From the NCBI GenBank assembly GCA_023055505.1, contig JALIRH010000035.1, forward strand, positions 5,884,382 through 5,948,381: a stretch of 64,000 bases of DNA, written 5' to 3'. How positions within the stretch are numbered: the first letter of the stretch is position 1; every line of letters begins with the position of its first letter. Under the pieces are notes generated by a model. It saw only the letters and a program-made list of their open reading frames with translations. It had not been told where the DNA came from and did no database searches. Positions 52,123 through 63,518 of this stretch are shown in pieces. The translations under genes and the position numbers were made by a program. The stretch comes from Callipepla californica brunnescens (lineage: Eukaryota; Chordata; Aves; Galliformes; Odontophoridae).

Positions 52123-53613
52123 ATGGACTGCTGCAACGTACGTACCCTCCCGCTTTGCATTCGCTTTTAATTGCTGTTATCGTCGTTTTGCTTTTGGGTG
52201 GTGGTGCTGCTTTGCTTCCTTCGCTGTGCTGCTGTGCGAGCGCTGCTGAGCGTGGGCGCTGCGCCCCAAAGCGCCGCTGCCATGGGGTGCTCGGGGCAGC
52301 CCCTCCACACCTCGTGCCAGCTCCGTGCCACCGCGGCAGGGTGGGCAGCAGCCCCTCTCCCCCAGCCCGGCACGCAGACGCTGCTCTTTCTGCTCCTCAT
52401 CAGCGTGATCTCCCCAGAAACGCTCCCCCGGAGGAGCGCAGCTCTCCCGCAGATGAGGGGCGAAGGGGCTCCATTGGGAAGAGGTGACCGCTGCGCCCCG
52501 GCCCGGGGTCACGGAGCTCTCACCCCAGAAGAGCACGGGGCATTCCCCTCTCTCCCTTTTTCTCCCCCTTTCCCCTTTTTTTCTCCTTCTCCCCCTTCTT
52601 TAACCATCCTGCTCCGCTGGCAGCGCAGCACTGCTGTCCACCTGCGGGGTGACGAAGCCCTCCCCTGGGACAGGATTTCCCCCACGGATGTACAAATGGT
52701 CCCCGTGGATATAGAATTTCCCCCCGTGGATATAGGGTTTCCCCTCTGCGTATAGAATTCCTTCCCTGGCTATAGGATTTCCCCTCTGGCTGTGACATTT
52801 CCACCCCAGCCGGAACATTTCCACCCCAACGATCGCGTTTCTCCCCATCTCTGTCACTTAAGCTCCTGACACCCTCCCCATGGTTGCAGCAGAGCCTTGC
52901 AGTGACACGGCGTGCCATGGTGCTGTGTCCCAGCTCCTCGAGGCTCTACCACTGCTCGGTGTCAATCAGCCCCGGGGTCAACATCCCCTTTTTCCCAAAG
53001 AAACCCCAGAACTCTCCCAAAAGTCCTCGTGAGCTCAGGGCGTGACGCAGCGATGCAGTGGCAGTGGGATGCTGCTGCTCCCGTTTGGGTGTTGGGTGTT
53101 TTTGCCCTCTGCTTTTCACTCGTTTCCACTCCTCAGAGGTGACAGTGTCAATTACTGCCCCGGCTCCGAGCACTACGTGGGGCACCGGGTTTGGGGGTCC
53201 TGGTGATGTGGCACGAGGGGGACACCGTGGGGTGCGGATGCAGGGCGCAGGGTGCGCGTTTCCAGCTTCCCCCACCGTTTTCCCCATTTCTTGTCTGTAC
53301 TTTGCGGGATGACCTCTCCCACCCCACAACCGCACGCGGTCACCGCACGCAGCCCACCCCCAGCGCCCAAAGGCCGCGCCCCCATAACCGGACCTCGCTG
53401 CCACAGGAGGGAGCGTGCACGAAGCTGGACGAGGACATCCTGGACATCCCCCTGGACGACCCCGATGCCAACGCGGCGGCGGCCAAGATCCAGGCCAGCT
53501 TCCGCGGGCACATGACCCGCAAGAAGATCAAGGGGGGGGAGATGGAGCGGAAAGCCAAGGACGCCGAGTGCGCCAACAGCACCCGCGGCGGAGACCTCCG
53601 CAACGGCGACTAG
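52123..53613 (+). CDS. NRGN: NRGN, neurogranin
   Basis: Neurogranin binds calcium-free calmodulin in dendritic spines and is a PKC substrate. Coding exons: 52123-52137 (only 15 bases, MDCCN) and 53407-53613; 73 residues. The acidic ILDIPLDDP block is followed by the IQ motif ([20 protein letters not shown]). The PKC serine falls at residue 36 exactly as in mammals. Cys 3, 4 and 9 are kept as likely lipidation and redox sites. The C-terminal tail ([22 protein letters not shown]) differs from the Gly-rich mammalian tail. A splice donor (GTACGG) begins directly after the TAG at 53611-53613, so the 3' UTR is in a separate exon at 54921. The 1.27-kb coding intron holds a degenerate tandem repeat. 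Confidence 0.97.
52660..52830. repeat. Degenerate 20-24 bp tandem repeat in NRGN intron 1
   Basis: About seven units of the type GTGGATATAGAATTTCCCC, drifting to CTGTGACATTTCCACCCC. The order of variants suggests local tandem duplication. Confidence 0.75.
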
Positions 53614-54009
53614 GTACGGAGCTCACGGCCCCAGCCCTGCTCCCCGCTGCCCCAGCTCCTTCCTCCCGTCCCGCCGGGCTCTGCCATGGAGCAATCCTCG
53701 CAGGAGCTCGGCAGCGCTGCCTGCCCTAATTCTGCGGGCGCACCGTAGTAGTTAGCATAGGAACGGCGGGGAAGGCGAAGCCCTAGATTTGAATTGAATT
53801 TCTCCCTTAGCAACACCACCCCAAACGCCTCGCCTCAGCACATGCTATTTTTAAAAGCCTGTGTCACAGTCTCCTGGCAGGAAAAGGGAAATTTAAAAGC
53901 GCCCACGGCGCCGGGCTGTGGGGCTGGGGGTGCCGGGGGTGTGTGGGGAGTGGGGAATGGCCCCACGGCCCCGGGGTCGGCAGCTGTGGTGTCCCACTGC
54001 CCGCGGCTC

Positions 54010-54480
54010 CGTGCACGGATGGGATGGGGGGTGAGGCTGCAGGGGGGGATGGTGGAGCTGGGGAGGGGGTGCAGTGGGGTTCGACCTGGGATGGAATGGG
54101 GATGCACTGACAATGCAATTCGGGGCGCAGCTGGGATGGAATAGGAATGGATTGGGATTGGGAATGCAGCTGGGATGCAGGGGGGGTGGAACGGGGATGA
54201 CTGGAGTGCAACTAAGATGCCATGCTGGTAAAGTAGGGGTGCTGTGGGGGGACAGCGGGGGTGCAGAAGGGATTTCAGTGAGGATGCAGTGGGACTGTGG
54301 TTGGGATGCATTTGGAAGTCAGCGAGGGATGGACTCGGGATGCAGTGGGCATGCAGTGGGGTGGGTTGAAATGGGCGTGCACGGGGCTGAAGGAGAGCTG
54401 CAGTAAGGATTCTGCAAGGATGTAGTGGGAATGGATTGGGGATATGATGGGGCTGCAGTGAAAATTCAAAGCAGGGATGC
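54010..54480. repeat. Degenerate GGGATGCAGT-type repeat in NRGN intron 2
   Basis: Many imperfect units around GGGATGCAGTGGG and TGGGAATGGA. The open frames here (for example MGFDLGWNGD) are repeat artefacts. Confidence 0.7.
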
Positions 54481-54920
54481 AGCTACAAATTGCAGGGGCT
54501 GAGGAGCTCGTTAGTACGATGGAGGTCGTTAGGGCTGCCTCGCCGGGTGACCCACACAAGGTCTCATCCTTGAGTGGGCTCCAGCCAAGCTGTGCTGCGT
54601 TCTGCTTCCCGCAAAAGTCCTTTGACCCTGGAGCATCCAGGGCGGGGATCTGATCCCCCGACCCCTAGGACTCCTGGTGCTACAGCTGCACGGATGGGGC
54701 AGGGATGGAGGGGGCAGAGGGGGTTGCAGAAACTGCAGGGACAGCTGCAGGCAGGGTGCAGGCAGGGCATGGAGGAGGAGCAGGGTGCATGGTACGGGGT
54801 GTGAGCTGCAGGAGCAGGGTGCAGGCAAGCATGGACAAGGAGCAGGCTGTGCAGAGGGTGCAGGGTGCAGGAGCCCCGTGCACTCCATTGACCGCTCTGC
54901 TCTCTGCTCTTTGCTTGCAG

Positions 54921-55045
54921 GCCCTGCCGGACTCCCCCTGCCGAGCCCCCCCGCCGCCGAGGAGCCCCCGCTTCTCCCCATACCACCCCAGCATGCGTCC
55001 CCCACCCTCCCCCGGCCCCAATAAAGGTCCCTGCCAGCGGCCGCG
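54921..55045 (+). other. NRGN: NRGN 3' UTR exon
   Basis: A clear acceptor (TTTGCTTGCAG) opens a short exon that ends about 20 bases after AATAAA at 55020-55025. It pairs with the donor directly behind the NRGN stop codon. It is the only downstream exon candidate I see before ESAM. Confidence 0.7.
55020..55025 (+). terminator. NRGN: Poly(A) signal AATAAA, NRGN
   Basis: Canonical signal near the end of the short 3' UTR exon. Confidence 0.8.
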
Positions 55046-55460
55046 CTGTCCTTGGCGCCGAGCGGACGTCGCAGTGTCACTCGGTGGCAGTGAGAGATGT
55101 GACACTGCGGGCGGGCGGCCCGGGGTCACCAGCAGAGCCACGTCCCGCGTGATGTCACACGTGGCACTGCATGTGTGACGTCGCTGCTGGACACGAGGCG
55201 GCCGTCGTGACGTCACAGCCCCGTGTGTGGCACGGTGTGGCGGGCGGGAGCTGGCACCGGTGGGCACTGGTGCTGCTGTGTGACATCACATGGGTGGGTG
55301 TGACACCACCGAGGGACCTGGGACAGCCAGCCCAGGTCGGACAGTGGTGGCACAGCGCTGTGATGCGATGGGGGACGGTGGGCGTGATGGGGCGTCACAC
55401 AGCCACGTGGCAGCACCCCAGGGACACGGGGCCACCGACCGCCGCACCCTCACCAAGTCA
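55046..55460. other. Intergenic interval between convergent NRGN and ESAM
   Basis: GC-rich with several TGACGTCA-like pieces, but no gene. In mammals VSIG2 lies between NRGN and ESAM; no Ig-type exon is visible here. Confidence 0.55.
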
Positions 55461-55557
55461 CCCAAAAGTGTTTTAATCCAAAACGAACAACAAAACTAAA
55501 AAAAAAGTTCTCCCCCCTCCTCCCCCCGCTGCCACCGCCCACCCCTTCCCCAGCACT

Positions 55558-55563
55558 TTTAAT
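55558..55563 (-). terminator. ESAM: Poly(A) signal ATTAAA for ESAM
   Basis: TTTAAT on the plus strand, 253 bases past the ESAM stop. A second copy at 55472-55477 is an alternative. Confidence 0.5.
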
Positions 55564-55815
55564 GCTCTTTTATGAAAAATATCCCGTTCCCATCAATACA
55601 TAAAAAAATGTGGTCCCCCCGGCTCGGGGCGCTGGCATTGGCGGGGAGACGCGGCCCCCAGGGGCACCTCCCGCACCCATTAAACATCCGCAGGACAAGT
55701 CCGGCTGCTCCAGGCGTCTTTACAAAAAAAGGAAGAAAAAAAAAAGGAAAAAAAGGGTAAAAAAAGCCCCAAAAGCGGGCAGGGCGGCGAGGGGAGCTGC
55801 CTGCTTCTGGGGGGG

Positions 55816-58800
55816 TCACACCAAGGAGCCGGCCCTGCTCTGCGCGGGCACCATGACGGGGACGGCTCCTGCCCGCGCCAGGCTGTAGGGGGGCAGCCCC
55901 CCTTGGGGGGCGAGGGGCTGCGGGGGGTGCCAGGGGGCCCCATTGGTGGTGGTGGGAGGTGCCCTGGCCCGGGGGGGTCCCGGGTAGCTGCCAGCAGCGG
56001 TGAGGATGGAGGCGGTGTCGGAGGGGGGGGAGGCCCCGTAGGGTCTGTCCCGGGAACCCATGATGGAGGACAAGGTGCTGGTCTTGGAGATGGTGTCTGC
56101 GGGGGGGGTCCGCGTCCAGGTGGGGGTTTTGGGGGCCACGGCGTCTTCCCTGCGGAGAGGGGAGAAGGTGATGCAGATGGATGGGAGTGTGGCTATTCCT
56201 CATCCCATCACTCAACAATGCCCCCCAGTACTGCTGAGCTGCAGGAGCCCCTCCACGCGGGGGATAGAAAGGGATTCACCCAAAGGGGTGGGAACAACGG
56301 TGGGAAAAGCCCGTGTTAACTCTGAAACCTAATGACGGCCGCTCTGAGGAGCGGACCTCCTCCCCGTTAGCGCCCTCACTTGATCTCGTTGGCCGCGTCC
56401 TCCTGCCCGTCGCGTTTCTTCCTGCGGTATCCGATCACCCGTTGGGCGAAGAAGGCGACGGTGGCCAACGCTCCCACGGAGCCCAGCACAGCGCCCGCGA
56501 TGACGGCGCCCTCGCTAGCTGCCGGGACAGAGCGGGGGAGATCTTTGCCCCTCTTCCATCGCACCGCGGGGACCGGGCCCCCCTCCCCAGCCCTGCGGAC
56601 ACATACTCACTTGAGTGCACCTCCAGGATGATGCTGCACTTCGCCGAGCCCGCGCGGTTCTCTGCCTCGCACTCGTAGAGGCCCGACATGTCCAGAGAGA
56701 GGTTTGTCAGCTTCAGGGTGCCCCTGGCGCGGTCTGCGGGGCACAGATCACACCGCTGTCCTGTGGTTGCCTGCCCACCCCTCCACACACCTCCACGGGC
56801 GCAGTGAAGGGGGGGTCCCCCACATCTCCCCAGGATGAGGTTGGTAAGGGGCTGAGTTCAGGGGACCCAACCCATCCCCTCTTTGAGCAGGCAGAGTCAA
56901 GGGGAAGCTTGACTATGAAACTGAGGGACGGAGCTCAGGGCACAGACCCAACCCCTCCACCTCTCCCCCCCAAAACCTTCCCACATCCCCAAGTCCCCCT
57001 TACCCTGAGCGGGGGGAAAGAAGACCTGCTTGGTGGGCTCCTGGCGCTGCCACTTGTACATGGGGGAGGGCTTTCCCTTCGGGGAGGCACAGCTCAGCGT
57101 CACGTTGGCTCCCACCGTGGGGCTGCCCTTCAGCCTGCAGGACGGGGCGGCCGGCGGCACTGCGGGCACCGCGTCGGTGTCAGTGCCAGCACGGCAGCAC
57201 CGGGGGACGCGGGACACCCCGCGGGGCCTTACCCAGCACCGTGAGGTTGATCGTGGCCATGCTCTTGACCGGGCTGATGATATCGTCCACCACGTTGACA
57301 GAGCACATGTACTGCCCCGAGTCGCGCTCCCGCGTGGCGTTGATGAAAAGAGAGATGTTGTGGGTGAGGACGGGGTGCAGGAACCCCACGCGGGGCTTCA
57401 GCTCTGTCTCCTCCACTTTCACCTCCCCATCCAGGTACGTCAGGATCTGCAGGGGGGAAATGTCTGCTCATACCAATCTGGATGGCACTGCAGGGGGGGG
57501 ATTCCCCTCAAATCATATTCTGGGGAGCACCCGTGGCTGCATGAGCCTCCTCCGTGCTCACACGTACTCTGAGCATCCACAGCACTGAACCATGAGCACC
57601 TACCCACTGTGGGCACCCCGTCACAGACATCCCCCCCTCGTGGTGCCATGAGCATCACCACCACCACGGGTGACGTGGGGGGTGTTTCAGCGTGTGCCCC
57701 CACTCCATCCCCATCACCTGGAAGTGCTCCCCAGCCGCCTTTCTCAGTATCCAGCTGATGTAGGGCCTCTTCTGGGAGCTGCTGGTGTACCAGGCAGGCA
57801 GCACGGCCCCCTCCCCTTCCACGGAGTAGACAGAGCCCGTTCCCACGTGCACCTCCAGCACAGCTGAGCAGACACCTGCCGGGCAGGAAAACGGGACGCG
57901 TCTCAGCCCCGGTGCCGGTGGCACAAAAACAAAATGCAACAGAAAACAAAGACAAGAACAGGAAGAAAAAAATAGCCACCAGAAGAAAGCCCCACTGATT
58001 GTTCGAACAGCTCCCTGCTCCAATGCAAGGAAAGGAAAAATCCCGATATCGCTGCACTGGGAGGAAATCTCTCCTCCTTCCCCGCGACGGGAAGGGCGCT
58101 CCGGATGCAGAGGACAAAGCGTTCCTCCCACGGCCGCTTCCCCACCGACCGCACGGGCAGCCCCCACCCGGGGGACGGACCCCCGCACCCCAAAACGGCT
58201 CCGCACGGTCCCGCAATGCCATCTCAGCCCTTATGGGGACAGCCGGGCAACGCCGCGCAGCTCCAACCCCCGGCACTGCGCGCTCCCCCCGCAGGCGCCA
58301 AATGGGGATTAATGACGGCGGTGGTGACAAAGCCCCCGCCAAGTGTCCCCCCCCAGCACCCGCCCCCCAAAACGCAGCCAGGAGGGGGGGACCGGAGCGG
58401 GGCAGGGAGGGGGTGCCCGGCTGCGGGGGGGATTATTTCCCAGCTTTGCTCTGAAAAGGATCAGCTGGAAAATAATCTGCTCAGCCGAGGTCGGGCACCC
58501 GGAATGGGTCCGCATCTGGGGCTGAGGAACCCGCGGCCCCGCTGACCCTGAGCGGCCCCATTCCCCCCCCAGGGATGCTCCGGAGGGGGAGAACACTGCG
58601 GGCCGCGCTCCATCCCCGCTGCGGTTCGGGGCAGAAAGGGGAAAGGGGCAAACGGAACGAATCGGGCACCGCCTGGCTGCGTCAGCTCCCGGCTCAGCCC
58701 CCCAAAACCCCCACCCCCCGCCCCTTCCCCACACACTGAAGCTCCTCCAGGACCTTTGCAGGGTGGGAAGATGACAGCGCTGCGCTCGGGGGTATTTTTA

Positions 58801-61577
58801 TCCTCCTCCGCGCATCCGCTGCTCCCGAGCGCAGCCCCGCGCAGGAAGCGCTGCTCCGGCAGATAACGGCCGACCCCCCCGGGCCCCTCGGGCGGCTCCG
58901 GCCAAGGAGCGGAGGGGACGGGCGAGGGCAGACACCTCCGCGCCCGAAATAGCTAAACCCGACCTAAGCGCATAAAACCTTAAGTCCTACCCAGGGGGGA
59001 AAAGCGGCAGCGCAAAGAGAGCCGCGCAAAGAAAATGAAAGGACCCTTCAGAAGAAGAACGCGGAGTTCCCCACGGACGGGAACGGTCACAGCCGTGGGG
59101 GCACTGCGGCTCTGATGCGGAGGTGGCACCGCAGCTGAGCACGTTGGGAATGAAACTCCACGCTCCTCACCCCACGGGAACGCCGTATTTTCATCCAACA
59201 GCGTCTGTCAGCTCCGCATAAACACAGCGAACGCCGCACGCGATGGGCAAAGCTAAGGTGAAACGGGGCTGGGTGACACAAAGCCCTGGGCAGTGCGCTC
59301 CTGGCACCGCCCCATTGACTTGGCCTCAAGATAAAGCCCTGAAATCGTTCAGAGATCAGAGATGGCAACAAATCCATCCGTCGTTACTCACAGGATACCA
59401 CGGCTGCGAGTAAATGGTTCAGCTCTGAGCGCCTGTGCCATCGGGCTGCTGTCACACCACCGAGCCCCAGGACCAGCCTGGAGTTTGTCCAGCTCCAGCT
59501 GCTTTCCCCCTTTGCTGTTAACTCTGAAACCTACTGACGGCCCAACAGCGCAGCTCTATCACCTCCAAATCTCAGAGGCAGATAAAGCATCGTGGTTGCA
59601 TCCTCACCCCCCGCAATGCTGTCCTCTAAGCGTGAGCACTGCCTTGCTGGAGGACCCTGGTATCCAAAGCCGCCCTTTTTCTTGGGGGGCTGCCCCAGGG
59701 CCCCTCAGTGCAGAAGGAATCGCCTCTGAGCGCCGGTGCCTGAGCTCTGCTGGGGATGCAGTGCCGGGGAGCGGCCCCGAACCCTTCGGTGTGCGGCGCT
59801 GCCGTTGGCATCAGCTCCAGATTTAGCCACCTCGCCACTGCAAATCCCCTAATGCTTTAACCAGATCGAAAAAATTAAGCTGCTTGGGGCGTGCATATGC
59901 ATAACGGCGGGGGGGGGGCCGGGCCCTCCACGCTGTGCCGTCCCTGGGGGCCGCCCGGCTGCTGTTTGGGATGAAAAGCGCCGAGTTCATCCAAGCGCCC
60001 TGAGCTAAGCACCTGCCCAGGGAGCAGTCCTCTGCCTGAGCCCATCTGCCGGGTTTTTTCCTTTGGAAAAAAGCCTTTAAATCCCTGCACACCTCTGGTG
60101 GTGCTCCACAGTGAACGGCCGCACCCGCATGGAGCGCCGTGACCCGGAGGGCACCTCGTGAATCCCACTCCTTCAGCCCCACATAACACCCCCAAACCGT
60201 CCTCATGCCAAAAGCATCCTCCCCAAAACCACGGCCCCCAGGAGGACCCTATAAGCCACTAACCACCCGGGAATTAATGAGCTGAAGGCGGATTGCATCC
60301 GATGCCCTCGCTCTATAGGATTAAGGCGATTTGGCCATGTGAAACCGAGACAGAAATTAAACCGAGAGATGACGGCTCGGATTGAACGTGCTCCTCCGGA
60401 GCGGAAACGGCGCCAGAGCGGGGATGTGGATGGACAGAGGGCCCCGAGAGCCTCGAGAAAGGTCAAGGGACCCACGAGGAAGCGCTGCACCCACCCGGTC
60501 CCCGCTGCCCTGCACTATTTATAACCGGGCAGATAGGAGCTGTGCTGCGCCCGTTGGGAACGGACACGGCGGCCGTTCTCACGACCCAGGGGCAGAAAGA
60601 GCTGTATCCTCTGGAGAGCCAAAATCAGGAAAAAAATGTGACTTTGCTATAGATAGACACGGGCAGGCAGCTTAACCCCTGCGGCTCAGCACCGCCGTGG
60701 GGACACGGCCACGGCCTGGGGACCCAGCGTCACCCCAACACACATCTTTCCCCCTTCGTCTCTTTAGCCATGATCCCACACCGACCCCACCGGGTGCCAC
60801 GGGATGTTGGGCTCCGTCATCGTGTGCAAGCACCCAACAGCACCAATTTTGGGCCCTTCATCCTCAGTTCTGCACTCAGAGGGGGAGAGTCGGGTCCCCA
60901 CAGCCGCACACATCGCCCCATCCCACCGCCCTTCAATTAACGTTCTTTAATAACAACAATAAAAACGGAACAGCACAACTGCAGCGCGGCCCTACGGGGG
61001 CAGGGAGCGCCCCGCCGGGGAGGAAACACCACCCATCGTCCCCATTGTCTTCGGGGCCGTTTCCTTCTCCTCGAAGGAAACTCGAAGGGCTGTGTCCGCC
61101 GGCAGCCCCCCCCTTCGACCCGCAGGAATAGGGCGAAAGAAGGGAAAAAGCCCACGGACGGAGCGGCCTGGGGGCACGGCCCACGCACGGGGGGGCGGCA
61201 GGTTTGATGACGGGAAAAAAATACATCGATTTTTTTCCGCTCGATGCCGAGCGGGAGGGGGAATTACCGGCAGGGAAATGCCCCCGATGGGACCCGGGCA
61301 CAGCGCGTCCCCACCGCGGGGTCAACCCCACGGGGGACGGTACCGCGGGACCCCACGGACCCCAACCGTCCCCTCCCGGAGCACCCGACGGGCGGAGTGG
61401 CGGCATCAACAACACGGCTGATCCCCCCCCCCCCCGCTGTCCCCCGGCTCTCAGCACCCCCCGACCCCCCCAACCCCCCCCCCCCCGAGCCGCTCCCCGT
61501 TCCCACGCATTCCCACGCAGCCCGGGCTCACCCAGCAGCGCGCACAGCAGCAGCGCGCCCGGCGGCAGCGCGCCCAT
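55816..61577 (-). CDS. ESAM: ESAM, endothelial cell-selective adhesion molecule (7 exons)
   Basis: ESAM is a JAM-family homophilic adhesion protein of endothelial tight junctions and platelets. Exons in transcription order: 61577-61532, 57875-57718, 57446-57233, 57159-57004, 56733-56611, 56518-56380, 56149-55816; 389 residues (human 390). A short signal peptide ([16 protein letters not shown]) leads to a V-type Ig ([12 protein letters not shown] ... YMCSVNV) and a C2-type Ig ([12 protein letters not shown] ... [11 protein letters not shown]). A transmembrane helix near 237-260 and a Ser/Pro-rich cytoplasmic tail with [11 protein letters not shown] follow. The tail ends in AGSLV, the conserved PDZ-binding end used for junction scaffolds. 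As in mammals, the first cysteine of the V domain is replaced (VLPAW). The start is the ATG at 61577, in good context; no ATG lies upstream in frame before the exon becomes GC-rich leader. Intron 1 is 3.66 kb and has no recognised gene. Confidence 0.93.
57876..61531 (-). other. ESAM: ESAM intron 1
   Basis: No coding exon is recognised on either strand. GC-rich with AT-rich islands (near 60240-60350 and 60615-60660). In endothelial genes first introns often hold enhancers, but I see no decisive motif cluster. Confidence 0.5.
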
Positions 61578-61604
61578 CCCGGAGCGCAGCAGGTGCCGGG
61601 ACAC

Positions 61605-62160
61605 GGGGGGGCCGGGACACGCGGGGGGGGGGGGAGGGGGCGGAGCTCAGGTGGGCACCGCCCCGCAGGTGGGGGCGGGGATTGCGGGGCGGGGCCTCAA
61701 GGCCCCACCTCCCGGGGTCCGGACTGCCTCCCCTCCCATCCAATCAGACCTTACCGCCGGTTATTTATTGGTAATTAGGCATATTCATAATTGAAGGGGA
61801 TATTGGGGCCATTCCTGCGTGGGGGGGGGGGGGGGGCACGGCACGCCGACCGCGCTGCTCCGCAGGGAGCCCAGCGCTCCCACCAGACCCTTCCTCTCTT
61901 CCTCCTCCTCCTCCTCCTCCCCCCCCCACGCCCTGGGATAAACGCATTAATCCTTAGGAAGAATCATTACAAAACACGCAGTGCCCACACCCCCCCCCGG
62001 CCCCGTGGATTAATGCGGAGCCGCCGGGCACAGCCGCAGCAGGAACGCAGCCCTGGGGTCCCACCCGGGGAGCGCATCCCTGGAAGGGCCGGGCACAGAG
62101 GAGCAGCGAGACTGCACAACGAGCCCAGAAAATAACAAATAACAAAAGCACGGGAATCGT
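61605..62160. promoter_or_regulatory. ESAM: ESAM upstream region
   Basis: A GC-rich 5' flank with G- and C-homopolymers (61620-61631, 61820-61836), TCC repeats at 61900-61920 and an AT-rich element GGTTATTTATTGG near 61760. No TATA box is clear. It separates ESAM from the 3' end of the upstream, same-strand MSANTD2. Confidence 0.4.
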
Positions 62161-62166
62161 TTTAAT
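62161..62166 (-). terminator. MSANTD2: Poly(A) signal ATTAAA for MSANTD2
   Basis: TTTAAT on the plus strand, 500 bases past the MSANTD2 stop. An AAAAT repeat (62168-62195) adjoins it. Confidence 0.5.
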
Positions 62167-62167
62167 G

Positions 62168-62195
62168 TTAAAAAATAAAATAAAATAAAATAAAA
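62168..62195. repeat. (AAAAT)n microsatellite
   Basis: About five AAAAT units in the inferred MSANTD2 3' UTR. Confidence 0.9.
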
Positions 62196-62665
62196 GCGGA
62201 TATGGCAACACTACGAGGAAAGTGGAGTACATCACAGAAACGAAAGTCTTTGCAGGCAACACTGTTCGGAGACGGGAGAGCACCGACGGGCGGAGGAGCG
62301 GAGCCCTACGTTATGTACAATCGCATCTAAGGCGGCTCTGAGAACAGTCCCGCTGAGCGTCGCTCAGGATCGGACTCGCCGTTATCTATTGCTTATTTCT
62401 TCAGACCCGTGGGGACACGTACAGAGACGGATGTGTAAAAATGACACTGAGGAGAAACAGCTCGGTGCACGGAGCGCCCGCGCCGCGCCCCACGCGGAAT
62501 GTACGCACGCACGGCCCCGCAGCGTGGCCCACGGCTGCCCCAACACAGTGTGCAACGCTGCGCCGGGGGGGGGGCACCCCCAATCCTGGGGGGTGAGCCC
62601 CCCAATCCTGCGCCGTGGGGAGGGGGGACACGAGCGGGAGCCCCGGTCCTTATGAAGGACGAGAT

Positions 62666-63518
62666 TCAGTTGTTGAACTTTAAGGGGTACCCAATGGCTT
62701 TTTCCAGGCACTCTACCAAAGAGCCGGCGGAAAGAAAATCCCTCTCCACTTCCACAAATTTGATGTAGATGGATTTTGGGGACACCCCGGGCTCGACGAC
62801 GCAGTTCTGAGATAAAAACGCGTTGATCCCGACCCACTCTTTGCTGAAGGTTTTGGTGTTCGCCTGGAAGTGTAAGAACAGGCACTGCTGCAGAGTCCGC
62901 ACCTCGGCGATGCCGAGGTAGCAGTAGATGATGCGGGCGGACTCCATCTCCACCCGGAGCGACGCCCGCGGCGACGGCACCTCCAGCTCCCCCGCAGTCT
63001 CAGTGCTGGGATCGGGGCCGCGGGGCTCCGCTGGGGGGGAGTGGGGCTTCTCGTGGCACTCCTCGTAGCCGATGGCGTACAGCCCCGGGCTCTTGGGGAT
63101 GCCCCCCGGCAATAAATACTGAACGACGTTCCCTCCCGTCGGCTTGGAGTGGGCGATGGGGATCCAGTCGATCTCCATGTGCAGCTCCAGGCACCGCGCT
63201 TCGCTGATGGTGATCTCCAGGAATTTGTAGTACACGTTTTTCCAGTTCATTTTCTGCACTCTGGTCATGATGACTCTGCCCTCGGGCTTCTCCGAGTTGA
63301 AGTACTCGCGGAGCCGCTTGCCCAGGGGCACCTGCGAGCTGATCTCGGCGTAGTGGTAGCGAATGTCCTCCTTCCAGCGCGTGTTGTAGCCGATGCCAAA
63401 AATGGCCAGTTTGTTGGAGAGGTGGAGCCTGGAGAAGTCAGTCCAGCTCTGAAACAGCTCCCACTTCAACTGGACGGACTCCAGGATCTGCATGATGTTC
63501 TGCATGACGTCGCGCTTC
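62666..63518 (-). CDS. MSANTD2: MSANTD2, last coding exon (partial gene)
   Basis: The 3' coding exon of a Myb/SANT-like domain protein of unknown detailed function. An acceptor (CTTGCAG) opens the exon at 63518, with one base completing a split codon. It codes 283 residues from [15 protein letters not shown] to KFNN and a stop. The Myb/SANT domain itself would lie in upstream exons beyond 64000. The encoded region is rich in aromatic and hydrophobic segments ([37 protein letters not shown]) and has a variable Pro/Glu-rich insert near residues 160-190. I recognise no catalytic motif. The name rests on remembered sequence of the MSANTD2 C-terminus and on its position directly upstream of ESAM, as in mammals. 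Confidence 0.78.

Noticed and set aside
55046..55460. A hidden VSIG2 between NRGN and ESAM
   Set aside because: The space is only about 400 bases and shows no Ig cysteine or tryptophan pattern on either strand.
61578..61604. An upstream ESAM start giving MSRHLLRSG before MGALPPG
   Set aside because: The codon at 61604 is GTG, not ATG. The ATG at 61577 has a good context and gives a normal signal peptide.
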